Shown here in pieces: positions 44,838 to 56,383 of a stretch of DNA of 64,000 nucleotides. The notes below the pieces were generated by a model. That model did not search any database, was not told where the DNA came from, and saw only the letters and a program-made list of their open reading frames with translations. A program made the position numbers and the translations under genes. Position 1 is the stretch's first letter, and each line of letters opens with the position of its first letter. This stretch comes from Siphonodentalium dalli. Taxonomy: Eukaryota > Mollusca > Scaphopoda > Gadilida > Siphonodentaliidae. The stretch is from contig CP136061.1 of NCBI GenBank assembly GCA_032622095.1, positions 197,518,935-197,582,934 of the forward strand, read 5' to 3'.

Positions 44838-45085
44838 GAAATTATAGGATGGACACCCCATCACCAAACGGAGCCCATATAGCCACGTCCCTATCTCGAT
44901 ATATTATAAGATATCGGAGCAGTTTGAAATTATAATTGACCACCCCCTCCTATAACTGAGAGCCTTAGCACGTCCCTGCTTCGATACTGTGATGGACATC
45001 CCCTGATAAAATGGAGCCACGTTCCTGCCTCGATGTGTTATGATAAGAGTAGCGGACAAGTTTGAAATCATAGAATGGGCACAAT
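44838..45085. repeat. Degenerate tandem repeat, unit about 90-100 bp
   Basis: Three units share GATGGACA-CCC, GGAGCCA, CACGTCCCTGC-TCGAT and AGTTTGAAAT-ATA. It lies inside the 4.5 kb TIR element. Confidence 0.6.
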
Positions 45086-47155
45086 ATATATAATGTTATA
45101 CCATCAAAATAATATTTTGTTTTCACAAACTGAATGGCTGTAATTTGTGAAAACAATGATACCAAATTGGTTGTAGTACTCGATATTACACTGACTTGTA
45201 CTTACATACATGTACACACTCTGCAAACGAACAATTTATTAGTTAACTTTGCGCAGACAAGTGGTCATCAACTTAGCAATCCGTGTACCGATTGGATAGC
45301 TCTGATAAGCAATCAACCTCTCAACTTATGATTGGTTAATTCTATTGTAACTTTGGCTTTCCGTGATTCAATATATTGTGAATCACTCGCAGGTGACGGT
45401 TTGCCCGTAAGCAATATACAATAATCAACAGTTGATCTTTGTGAAATTTGCGAGATTTTGTTAGCTCATCGTTTCATGGTACCGGCGATATCACTAATCA
45501 CAAAATAATAGCACGCTGTGCCAAGAGAACCCCAGGGACGTAACTATCAACCCGGGAAGAAAACAGACAATCTCTAAGTCGCGGGGGCCGCTCGATTACC
45601 ACACATATCAGCGCCCCTGTTGACTACACCAATATTGCAAAATACTGGACAATGAAACAGATTAGTGGACATCTATGCAGTACTCATACCCGATACTTAC
45701 ATAGGAGGATAATTGGGAAGTAAACAGAACGATTTTGGGATTAGCGAGACCAGATACTTCGCTAGGAAAAGCTGTTGAAACCTAACGCAGCGCGATGGGA
45801 GAAGAGTCTAAAGAGCACACAGGAAAAACAACCCCACTTGGTTAACATAGGAACGCCCCAATTGACGCACCATGAAATGCGAACCGAGCCGGAATAATAC
45901 CTCTCCTGTATTTAGACGCGAACGAATCGAGACCTGACACATAGTTCTAACCGACTACCCAGCCGTTACCAAGACTTCTCGGACGCCAAGAAGACAGCTA
46001 TGATCTCTAGCCGGAAGCATGGATAGGAACGCAAGGTAACACGTTATGATCTTGTATTCCTAACAACACACCACTGATGCGCCGACGAAGAAGAAGAGCA
46101 GACGACAGGAAGATAAACTCAACCGGAACTCAACCGAGTAGATGACAAGCAGACACGCCCGACCTATGAAGACGGAAGAAGACCCTAAACCGAGCAGACG
46201 ACAGGAAGATAAACTCAACTAGGAGGAACCCAGATGCCGATGATTGAACATTATTGACTTTGTTGTAATTAAATAATCAAACCGTTCTGATAGTCTTAAG
46301 AGTTATATGTACCCGTATTGGCACAACGCATTGTAACTTTCCTATATACATTGTTGTCAGTTATTTTAGCTCTACATGTCCGTCTAATTTGAACTAGGTA
46401 TTCAGATAACACTGATAGTGGGTGAATGGGAGCAGAGTGGTGAGTTAGTTTTTTCTACGTTTTAGGGGTTTCCCCCCTCGCCCAGTCTAAGGTGTTACAA
46501 TAATTTATATCCATAACACTCGCAGCATATCGGGTACATATGGAATTTAGATGTGGACCCTTCTCCCCTCAACTGAAAAAGTAACAACATATTCGGACAC
46601 AGGGACGTGACGATTGAGAGTGCATTGGCTGTCCACCTTTAATTTTCCAACTGCATCCCGACATTGAACAAGTTATATCTGATGCTCATTTAGACCATAA
46701 TTTTCAACAAAAATATGCTAGTGAATCAGACTGAATGGTCTCCAAACACAGTTCTCACTTATTATTGGTTGTGAAATTAAACAATAATGACAACGTGAGC
46801 TTGTATGTGGTGTAAAATGTTTGTGTCAACCTATGGGTATGAAATTTCCAACTGTTGTGAAATATTTTGAACAAAGTTGGGGGCACCCACCAAGCCTCCA
46901 ACACCCCACATGTCACACTCCCGCGTAGTCGTGTCCCCGTTAGGACGAAATGTATGGTCGGGAGACGATAACAATTAACTATTAAACTATTAATAATATG
47001 TTTGTATATTCATAATTTAGTGTACAAATAATACGGCTAAATTTTCCCTGTACTATATGCAACCACTGTGATAGTTAACACAAATTTGTAATTACAAATT
47101 AATAAATACTCTTTGTATTTACAGGTATAACATTGTTCATAGTATTGACCCCAGG
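45086..47155. other. Interior of the TIR element, nothing recognised
   Basis: AGCAGACGACAGGAAGATAA occurs twice (46093 and 46194), which marks a short local duplication. No gene or RNA was identified. Confidence 0.4.
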
Positions 47156-47574
47156 TAGTATATTTGGTATCAGCTAAACGCACATCGTACCTTCGCTATA
47201 ATTCAATTCATTTTTGCTCATTTCGTATATAGCGTTTACGAGACACACTCTCGTTGATATGATTGGCCCATTCTAGCATATTTGCAATGTGTCAGTCTAC
47301 ACTGCCTCACGACTAATTCGCGAACACTCACCGGAATAAATCCGCCAATAGAAGAAGAGACTTGGACCTAATCTGTCTGTGGAATGAATGTTGATTATAT
47401 AATTCGGCTGGTGTTTACTTCCCGTCTCTTTATTTTCAAGACTGTGGACGATATTACACAAGCACTCCGTTCATAATTGAAACGAACCAAGCTGCATGTA
47501 TACTGATTTATTATGTCGGCTCTTGCGATTAGCCAATCAGCGTCGATAAATAGTGACGGTATATGAATACATAT

Positions 47575-50065
47575 TATGTCAGTTACCCCATATGAAATCA
47601 ATATTAGGTGCTTATCCACCATCTTGTTTTTTTCAGAAACTCTGTCACCTCGGGGATATCTTTGATGTATTTTGGCGCCAAGATAGGGGTTATCTGCCGG
47701 AAATCATTTTCTGCGAATTTAAACATATAGTACCATGTACCAAAACCTGCATGCGATATATTTGACGAATTCTAAAGACTCATAAATTAACTACCAAACT
47801 CAAAAAGCTGTCCTACTTCTGATTAGCCATTGTATTGACTCAAGGCGTTGACGTTCAACGCCCATGGCGCGTCACTGTGACGTTACTGTTAATGGCCATA
47901 GACGACACATTTAACTTACCAAATTAAAATAAATACAGCGTCGATCAATTAAAGTAAATTTTAGTAAGGGGATATCTCCTACACAGATATTTTTAGCATT
48001 TCGTGGTAATCAAAAGGGAATTATGAGTTATTGGTGGACTGCTTCCTGCATATGGTGGGCCTATATAGACTCCAAATTTGAAGACAAGACATATTTCCAA
48101 ATGAATATCAGCATCCGTGCCCCAGGAATGTGTCTCCACCCCGGAGTTCTAGTAAATTCCAGTAAAGGGACATCTCTTGCACAGTGATGGTCATATATAG
48201 AAAGGGAATTATGGGTCCCTGGGGCTTGCTTCCCTCATATGGTGTACGTATTGACTTAAAATTGGGTAAAACCCCCTATTTTCATATCAACAGCATCCCT
48301 CCACCATGAATGTCTCTCCACCCTGGAGCTCAATTGTATTTTATTAAAGGGGCATCCCCTGCACATATACATACAATATCAATGGTCATAACCTAATTGA
48401 CTTAAAATTGGGTAAACAAGAAACCCCATATTTTCATTTATCATGTCACCTGGTTGGATCGACCAATGAGGACGCTCCGTTGGTAGAGGCATATCAGGAG
48501 ACATCGGGCCGTCATCTTTGTAGCCCGTCCCATATGGAATCCATATCCCCCCTCAGGGTTCCCATATGGGGTCGATGTCCGCCATTTTGTTTTTCATGGA
48601 ACTCTGCCGCCTCGGGTATATTTTCGGTGTATTTTGGCGCCGAGAAAAGGGATATCTGTCGGAAATCAAGTTCTGTTAATTTAAAGACATAGTACCATAT
48701 ACCAAAACCTGCATGTGATATATTTGAGAAATTCTAAACACTCATAAATTAACTATCAAACTCAAGTTTGTTGTTCTGCTTCTGGTGATTAGCCATTGAC
48801 TCAATGCGTTGACGTTCAACGCCCATGACGCGTCACTGTGACGTTACATAAGTTAATAGCCATAGACAACAAATTTACTTACTGGCAGACCTGTACATAA
48901 TGAACTTCGTATAAGTAATTCAAATTCTCACACGGAAAACATTATATGTGGGTGACATGATAAAATCGTTACAGGGCTCGTTGTTGCGCGCCTCGTCCGA
49001 TATTAATCTCACTTCGCCTCATATGACACCGTATCCGGCAACAACTCGCCCTGTAACTTATATTATCATGTCACCTGGTTGGATCGACCAATGAGGACGC
49101 TCCGTTGGTAGAGCATATCAGGAGACATGGGGTCGTCATCTTTGTAGCCCGTCCCATATGGAATCCATATGGGACGGGCTAGGTTCCCATATGGGGTCGA
49201 TGTCCGCCATTTTCTTTTTCATGGAACTCTGCCGCTTCGGGTATATTTTCGGTGTATTTTGGCGCCAAGAAAAGGGATAACTGTCGGAAATCAAGTTCTG
49301 TTAATTTAAAGACATAGTACCATATACCAAAACCTGCATGTGATATATTTGAGAAATTCTAAACACTCATAAATTAACTATCAAACTCAAGTTTGTTGTC
49401 CTGCTTCTAGTGATTAGCCATTGACTCAATGCGTTGTTCAACGCGTCACTGTGACGTTACATAAGTTAATAGCCATAGACAACAAATTTACTTACTGGCA
49501 GGTAATGAACTTCGTATTTAAGTAATTCAAATTCTCACACGGAAAACATTATATGTGGGTGACATGATAAAGTCGTTACAGGGCTCGTTGTTGCCGGCTA
49601 CGGTGACATATGAGGCTCAGCGATATTAATATCGGGCTCGGCTAGCGCCTCGCCCGATATTAATCTCACTTCGCCTCATATGACACCGTATCCGGCAACA
49701 ACTCGCCCTGTAACTTATAATAATCAGCACCCTTGCCCCATGACATTATATGACCATCAAAATTGTATATATCTGTGCAAGAGATGTCACTTTACTGGAA
49801 TTTACCATATGCAGGAAGCATTCCACCAATAACTCATAATTCCCCTTTGATTACCATGGCAATGCTAAATATATATGTGCAGGAGATATCCCCTTACTAA
49901 CATTTACTAGAACTCCGGGGTGGAGACACACATTAGTGGGCCAGAGATGCTGATAACATGAAAATATGGGGGGGGGGGGTACCAAATTTTAATTCAATAA
50001 GCAAACCATATGAGGGAATCAAGCCCACAGGGACCCCTAATTCTCTTTTTTGGGCCAATTTCAAG
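47575..50065. repeat. Inverted-repeat complex with three copies of a 330 bp core
   Basis: The core (CCATCTTGTTTTTTTCAGAA, TATTTTGGCGCCAAGA, CCAAAACCTGCATG, TCACTGTGACGTTAC) occurs at 47586-47915, 48540-48875 and 49160-49490. The left arm (47941-48310) returns inverted at 49744-50065, for example GGTGGACTGCTTCCTGCATATGG against ATATGCAGGAAGC and CCACCAATAACTCATAATTCCC. The left arm is itself a tandem repeat of about 190 bp units. It looks like a long-armed TIR element that has been internally duplicated. No transposase. Confidence 0.7.
48443..49722. repeat. Tandem duplication of about 625 bp, second unit with a 42 bp-arm hairpin
   Basis: Both units start ATCATGTCACCTGGTTGGAT (48443 and 49067) and end AACTCGCCCTGTAACTTAT. 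The second unit contains a full hairpin (49575-49716): GTTACAGGGCTCGTTGTTGC pairs with GCAACAACTCGCCCTGTAAC, around an inner GATATTAATATCGGGC/GCCCGATATTAATC stem. The first unit lacks most of the left arm. The second unit also holds a 35 bp palindrome, AGCCCGTCCCATATGG-AAT-CCATATGGGACGGGCT (49146-49180). Confidence 0.8.
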
Positions 50066-50637
50066 TAAATAAGTACTGGAAAGCGACAAAAAATGCGTCA
50101 TTAATAACGCGCTGAAAGCGCCATTAGCAAGTGGCCCTATACCTAATAGGATTCCATATTGCCCTGTGTATTTTGATGTTGCGTGTTTTTACAATCGGTC
50201 TTGCGTATCATTTCTACAACACAATTATCGTCTTACTTGCAGCACGACGGTACCGTGTGATCGCCACGGAAGCGTTTTCATTCAGAGTATGGTCAATATA
50301 TTGCCGCCGGTGCAGTGTATTCTCGGATAGAAAACAAATAGGCCTATGCAGAAACTATAAGACGCGAGGGGCACCCCTGGTTGAGTCTCGGATATATGAC
50401 ACTCTGGACTTGGCTAGAGGGTTTTCGTTGGGGTGGTCTCCACCTTGGAATTTACAACTGCACCCCACCCCATTGAATCACACCAAACTCACAAGTTTGC
50501 GTAATTCAATTTGCACCCCCCCCCCGGTGCTTTGATTTCCCCCAAATGTTCCCTCGCAGACTACTAGATGGTAGCCTATTTTAAACGGACCAGTAATTTT
50601 GTGGCCACTGGCCATGCAGGGGGGTGGCAAGGATGGT
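50066..50637. other. Spacer, nothing recognised
   Basis: A 134-residue open frame at 50131-50535 has a hydrophobic start but no domain and no splice context; it is not called. Confidence 0.4.
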
Positions 50638-50874
50638 TAAAAATAATAACCACTTGATTTTAGAGTTATCCACCTTACACCCGCAATTTGTCCGTTTTGA
50701 GCACGTGGTTCTGCCAATTTGTGGCCCACATCTCCGAAAATTAATAGATTTCAAAAATCGATATCTAATCACTCTGAGCTTTGATGGGTGGGTTCCTCGA
50801 CTCGAATCAAATATGTTTTACCCCCAAAGCCAAAGAAATAGTAATTTGGGAACGTCTAATCGGATTGAGTACCT
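50638..50874. mobile_element. Half copy of the AGGTACTC foldback family
   Basis: Only the right arm remains: ACCACTTGATTTTAGAGTTA through GATGGGTGGGTTCCTCGACT to CGGATTGAGTACCT, followed by TTAA (50875-50878). The arm matches 39865-40102. Confidence 0.75.
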
Positions 50875-51044
50875 TTAAAAGACAGATGTAACTTTATTCG
50901 GAGAGTGTCATGCAATAGGTTAAGTTTACCTCCTGTTGATTGATTGTTTGATTGAGAGTTTAAAGTCGTTTTAGCCGCTAGGCTATATCACGACCAAGAA
51001 TATAATCAGGTACAAAAAATATCCTATCGAACCGAGACAGAGGA

Positions 51045-52690
51045 ATAGATTCTGTATCTGTATCTGTATCTGTATATGGTACGTCCTTAGTGACCAACTC
51101 TGGCTTTTGCAGGACGGTGGGAGGAGCGCTATTGATGTTCTCCCACGGCCGACTTGAATGTATCTAAGTCGGCAGCGTTGACTGTGGTATCGTCCAGATG
51201 GTTCCAGTCAATCACTGTTCTTGGAAAGAAGGAGTTTCCAAATTGATCCGTGTTTGTCGGGATCAGTTCGAATGCACTTTCGTTGTTTACAGTCCGTTTT
51301 TCTACGATGTTATCACTAACAAAATCCTCGAACTTTTTAGCTTTCCTCTTTCTTCTTGGTTTATAGTTCGTTAGGTAGTTTTCAGGTTTTATACCCGGGC
51401 CGACCCCTTAACCACCTTATAAAATAGTGCTAGTCTCTGCTCTGATCTTCTTGATTCTAGTGATGGTAACTCTAGATCCTTGAGCATGGTTGTCACACAG
51501 CCTTTTTCTCTTGATCGGTAGTCTTGTTTGATGAATCGCGCTGCTCTTCGTTGGACCCTCTCTAGTTTTGATTTGTCTTTCTCGTAGTATGGGTCCCAGA
51601 TTGTTGCTGCGTATTCTAGTTGGGGGCGAACAAGTGCTATATATGATGTTTTCCTGAAGTCCATTGGGCAGTGTCTCAGGTTTCGTCGAATGAAGCCCAG
51701 GGTTGAATTTGATTTCTTTGTGATGGTATCTGTGTGGTGCTGCCATGTCATGTCGTTTGCGAATTGGACACCGAGGTAGGGGTTGTGATTTACCTCTTGT
51801 AGGAATTGTCCCGCTAGTTGGTAGAAGCGTTGGGTTTTCTGCTTTAGGCTCATGATGTAGCATTTGGATGGATTGAAACGCATTCCCCATTTTATGGCCC
51901 ACTGTTCTAGGTTACATAGGTCCTGTTGTAGTATTTCATGATCGTTATAGCTATTTATCTGTCGGTAGAGCAGGCAATCATCTGCGAACAATCGGACTTG
52001 TGATTTTACAGTGTCCGGTAGGTCGTTGATGTGGCATAGGAAGAGGAGCGGTCCTAACACTGTTCTTGTGGTACCCCTGATAATACCTCTGCCTCTTCAG
52101 AGAAATCTCCTTTCAGTGCCACTCTCATCTTTCTTTCTTTTAAGAATGACATTAGCCACTGGTGGATCGGGCCTGTGATTCCGTAGTGTTTTAGCTTGAC
52201 TAGTAGGCTGTCATGAGGCACAGTGTCAAAGGCCTTAGAGAAGTCAAGGATGGCCATATCTATCTGCTTCTTCTTGTCAAGTGAATTTAGGATGTCATGT
52301 GTAGTCACTGCCAGTTGGGTTTCGCAGGAGTATCCACTACGGAAGCCATGGTTTAGATTTGTTAGGATATTGTATTTTTCCAGATGTTCAAGGATGTGGC
52401 GGCAGATGAGGTGTTCCAGCATCTTGCATGGTACTGATGTTAGGGAGACTGGTCGGTAGTTCTCTGCTAGGTGTCTATCTCCTTTCTTGTATACCGGTAC
52501 TATGTTAGCGCTGCGCCAGTCGATTGGTAATGTACCTGTGTCCAGTGAGTGTTGAAAGATTAGTCTGAAGGCAGGTGCCAGTTGTTTTGCATACTTCTTC
52601 AAGATCATGTTGGGTATTCCATCTGGGCCAGCTGCTTTTGAGGGGTTCAATCTCTTCAGCAAGGCTTCAACTCCGTTCACTGCCACTGTT
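51045..52690 (-). mobile_element. 5'-truncated minus-strand LINE with (ATACAG)n tail
   Basis: The 3' end lies at the left, where the minus strand ends in repeats of ATACAG (plus strand TATCTG, 51053-51076), a tail found on poly-A-less LINEs. The element is cut at the 5' side near 52690, just before the RT domain, so the endonuclease is missing. This is typical of incomplete reverse transcription. Confidence 0.8.
51129..52690 (-). pseudogene. Jockey/CR1-group LINE reverse transcriptase, two frameshifts
   Basis: Reading from 52690, the RT motifs appear in order: LNPSKAAGPDGIPNMILKK, NYRPVSLTSVPCKMLEHLI, NHGFRSGYSCETQLA, MAILDFSKAFDTVPHDSLL and LSGVPQ. One base is missing at about 52062, after which LGPLLFLCHINDLPD and VRLFADDCLLYR continue in the next frame, followed by the thumb and YAATIWDPY. 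A second frame change at about 51390-51400, in a G-rich run, leads into the C-terminal GIKPENYLTNYKPRRKRK and the stop at 51129. Apart from these two indels the sequence is well preserved, so it is a fairly recent copy. The GVPQG and FADD motifs place it in the jockey/CR1/L2 assemblage; the exact clade is not set. Confidence 0.88.
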
Positions 52691-53365
52691 AAAACAGTGA
52701 GCTATATACAAGGAGTCAGAAAATATAAATACAAGAACAGACTAGTGTAGAACCATACTATAAAACTTATAAAAGTAGTACAAGAATACATAATAAATAG
52801 CAAATAAATAACACGAAAATACCAAGTCTGCACATCGAAATATGTAAGGTAGCTTTTAACATCATATTTTGCATTGATAAGGTATTTATAATATTTGATG
52901 AATCGCGCATGAACCTTTACAAATGCGTCAAGCTGACGGTCGGGTGGGTGTGACATCATCCTTCACCCAACCGACAGCTTCGATCCACAAATACTGTTTT
53001 GTCTTTGATAGTTAACAGTTTCTCATCAAGAATCATCCGGTTAGCGAACGATAGGGGGCGGACGCGTCTTTTCTCGAGCTCAGAAAAAAATTCATATATC
53101 GCCTAAAACTCATAGATATCATGATCGAAACAAGCTACAAGAACTCGCCGAATACATAAGGAATGGCAGTAGCAAGTGCTATTGAAACATGCCAGTGGAT
53201 AAATGGACATATGACGCTTGAAAACTAAGCGAAAATTCCCGGTACGCGACCGCCATCTTGGATTTTTTCCATCGTATGTGTGAATCTTCTTCGTAACCCG
53301 GATATATACTGGATTATCACATCGAAAAGTAAGATAGACATACATTTATATAATTACCAGTTGTC
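52691..53365. other. Spacer and possible 5' UTR of the following L1-type element
   Basis: No gene. The stretch 53240-53365 is less AT-rich and lies directly ahead of the ORF1 start (GTCATGGGACGC), so it may be the element's 5' UTR. Confidence 0.35.
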
Positions 53366-54900
53366 ATGGGACGCAGACGCACAGTTATTGCCGCCAGAAA
53401 TAAGGAACTTGTTGATCAATTTGAAACAACTGATACTTCTGATGAAAGTATGCAGAGAACGCCAAAACAACAATTAACATTAGATAAGTTCGTGAAGTTG
53501 AATGGCACGGAAACTGCACAATCGTTAACAACGCCAATGTCAGCACACATGACTGTCCAAATGCAAATCCAAACATTAATCAGTCGCATTGACAATCTCA
53601 GCGACTCAACGGAAGAAAATTTCAAAAAACTCACAACAACACACGAATCCCATTTCGAAAATAAATTCAAGAAGCTGGAATGTGATCTTTCAAAAAGTTT
53701 AATAGACCGCATTGATAGACTGGAGTCACGTGTCAACACTCTAGAGAAAGAAAATCAGGGAATGTCACGAGCGATGGATGATCTTTGGGGCTGGAATCAT
53801 AAACTTGAAACCGAAAATCAAAATCAGTGGTACAAAATTAATGAACTAGAGCAGCAAAGTCGCAAGGACAGTATTCGAATCAAGGGAATTGCTGAAAGTG
53901 GTAACTTTTATTATGTTTGCAAAATATATTAAAAGAATTAATCTTCCCGGAGTAACGACCAATCGCTATATTTGCCTTATGTCAAGTTTAAATTGTTTCA
54001 CCTTATTTTGTAATTCATTGGAGCGCTTAATTGTCCCTTGACCTCTTGTGTAACAGTAACAAGCTATTTGATTGGCTACGTTCCGTGCTTTCTATTTACG
54101 ATTACTTCCGGTTTGTCTCACTGCATTCATTTGAAATCCATTCGGCGAGTCGTCAACAGCTTTTTCCCCCGCCCACCCGAAATTTCCCTTAATTTTTGCA
54201 TTTGTCCAATTTCTATTTTTTCTACCATATACTAATGGTATTGGGCGTGTTTAGCCAAAAATTTAATAGATCAGTTGAATGGTATACATGTACATGTCAT
54301 ACTTTCGAATTTTCTTCTATTGTGAATCTTGATACTATCTTGAATCTTGATAATTCAATTAACTATAAAATATAAGAGTGTCAATATAATTGAGAATTTG
54401 TAAAATGTTATTATAATCATATGTATATAATTATATTGGGGAGCTAGTAGTTACGCTCCCCAATATTTACAGGCAAATAAATATATATAAAATCTATTAA
54501 TTCTACATGTATTAAGAGTTCTCCATTGGGAAGATTGATATGGAGACTGTTGACGACGCAGCACAGAAAGTTTTAACAGAATTAAACAGTGTGCTTAAAA
54601 TAAATCTCAAAGTAGAAGACATATCAATAGCGCACCGTCTTGGAGCCCCTTCGACGCCAAAGGACGAAAAACGACAAGAAAATTCTAACACCAGTCGATC
54701 ATTACCGAGAGAATTAATTGTGAAATTCACTTCTAGAAGGGCTAAGTTAAATGTCACATCAGGGAAAAAGCTAAATAAAAATCAGTTGAAAACATCCCGT
54801 CTGTTCATTTATGATGACATCACCCAATTCAACCAATACTTGCTAAGTAAAGCATACAAATCGCCAGGAATCCAATCATCGTGAATGTCGAACGCGAAAT
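53366..54900 (+). pseudogene. L1-type ORF1 split by a 614 bp intron-like interruption
   Basis: The first part (53366-53902) starts MGRRRTVIAARNKELVD. It has a Thr/Ser-rich region, then a coiled coil (IDRLESRVNTLEKENQG) and ends at the RRM entry QQSRKDSIRIKGIAES. The second part (from about 54517) resumes FSIGKIDMETVDDAAQKVL, EDISIAHRLG, RELIVKFTSRRAKLN and RLFIYDDITQFNQYLL, to a stop at 54882-54884, shortly before the usual end of the C-terminal domain. These are consecutive parts of one L1 ORF1 core domain. The interruption starts GTAACT and ends TTAAG; removing 53903-54516 would rejoin the frame exactly through a split Glu codon. It may be an intron-like insert or just a transposed piece. 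No ORF2 follows. Confidence 0.75.
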
Positions 54901-55779
54901 TGTTTGTAAAAACTTCTTCAGGACAAATAATCCATTTCCGAACGGAGGAACACCTGAACAATATAATTGAATTACACAAGAATATAATTGAATTACACAA
55001 GAACCAACGATCGCCACAGATGACTGAGATGGGACGCTAAAATGCGAAAAAGCTCACAAGAAAGGAGGTCAATATAAGCCGGACACTGCTATAGATTAGC
55101 ACAAACATTAATTATACACAATGCTGTGTTTCTCCTGGTAAAAAACGCATTTACTGTGACAGCTCACTATTGACACAGTTACCCATATAATGTCAATGAT
55201 CAATGTACATATTGAGTGATTTTTGTTTAGCCACAGTGTGTCTCAATCATTTGGCGTATTGTATATATCGGCTGCTAAAACAAATTCCGTGTTGAAAAGC
55301 GGTCACCTCCGATTACCACAATGCTCACTTCAAATTGTAAGCGCATACAACACATAGTTCATAATGAGCTGCTGACCATTACGTACTAAATTACTAACGC
55401 CATAATAACGGTGAAAAAACATTTTTCTTTTCAAATATCAGAGGAATGATACTCAACTTCCAAGATAACTTCTATGGCTATATTAATATTTCAGCAGATT
55501 CACATTTCAAATGAAAACACTCTGATGTTATTGCTTAATGTTCCAAGCTCCTTTTACAAATCTATATATGCAATCCATTAGTAAGATATATTTTTTAATT
55601 GCCTTCTGGAATATACCTCCATAATTGCTTTTTATCCCAAAGAACCGCCCACGCATATATCAGATTAGATCCAGTAAATATGTATACACTTTAAAGATAA
55701 CTGCAGTGGAATGCCTATACAAGTTGAGCCATACGCATGTGAGGTGACACAGACAAAGTGTACATATATTTGATATATA
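54901..55779. other. Spacer, nothing recognised
   Basis: ATATAATTGAATTACACAAG is tandemly duplicated at 54959-54998. Otherwise no recognised feature. Confidence 0.45.
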
Positions 55780-55869
55780 TAATATATATGTGTATGTATG
55801 TGATTGTGTTGTATATATATGTATATGTATGGATATATGTATGTGTGTGTATGTATGTGTGTATATGTG

Positions 55870-55924
<55 letters not shown>

Positions 55925-55995
55925 ATATATATATATATATATATATCTATATCTATATTTGCGAATGTCTGTCTGTCTGTCTGTCTGTCTGTGTT
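55780..55995. repeat. Compound microsatellite: TATG, (AT)n and (CTGT)n
   Basis: TATG/TGTA-rich DNA passes into a pure (AT)n run (about 55875-55920), then TATC/TATA, then (CTGT)n at 55965-55991. The open frames here, rich in Tyr, Ile and Cys, are artefacts of the repeat. Confidence 0.9.
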
Positions 55996-56220
55996 CTATA
56001 GAAATTCACAGGGGACCATCTAGATTATGCCAAAGGGGTCTACTAGGAGTAACTTTTTACGAGAAAGATAATGGTCGGGGTTAGAATTTTCTAAAGTGAC
56101 GCCGTTGTTGTCAGTGGCAGAAAAGGGGGAGGGGCAGGGAAAAAATTGTCGCCGATTGCAACCAAACTTATATATAATCATCCCCATAATATTAGGAATC
56201 TAATGGTGTGGTTTAAATAT
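55996..56220. repeat. Left part of the dimeric satellite, split by the LINE
   Basis: After (CTGT)n this segment matches 63480-63700 (GTTCTATA..AACTTCAC, AAAGGGGGAGG, TCGCCGATT). It then holds a satellite A-type monomer (CCAAACTTATATATAATCAT, GGAATCTAATGGTGTGG) that breaks off at GTTTAAATAT. The rest of that monomer resumes to the right of the LINE at about 62333. Confidence 0.7.
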
Positions 56221-56383
56221 GCGCCGGTAGAGCTGGTCGAAAAATCTCGACGCTCCGTGAAAATTTTCTATCTATTATAGAATCCGCCTAAATCCTTTTA
56301 TTTATCGTTAAATTCCAGGACGTAACTTCAAATATATAATAAAAGGAACATTTGTGTGTGTGTTTTTCGATAATTTCGCCAAA

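Larger units (their letters stand above)
42623..47155. mobile_element. 4.5 kb terminal-inverted-repeat element lacking a transposase
   Basis: The left end CCAGGGGTCAATACTATGAA is matched by the right end reading, in reverse complement, CCTGGGGTCAATACTATGAA, with TA on both outer sides (42621-42622 and 47156-47157). CTTTGTATTTACA also occurs near both ends. The interior contains a SINE-like segment, a TGACTAA cluster, tandem repeats and unassigned sequence (45100-47000), with no transposase-like ORF. The TIRs could instead mark one element invaded by several others. Confidence 0.6.

Noticed and set aside
50131-50535. 134-residue open frame as a membrane protein gene
   Set aside because: Only the first 40 residues are hydrophobic, there is no domain, and it sits among repeats without promoter or splice evidence.
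55758-56084. Tyr/Ile-rich small proteins at 55758-56084
   Set aside because: They are translations of the (AT)n and CTGT microsatellites.
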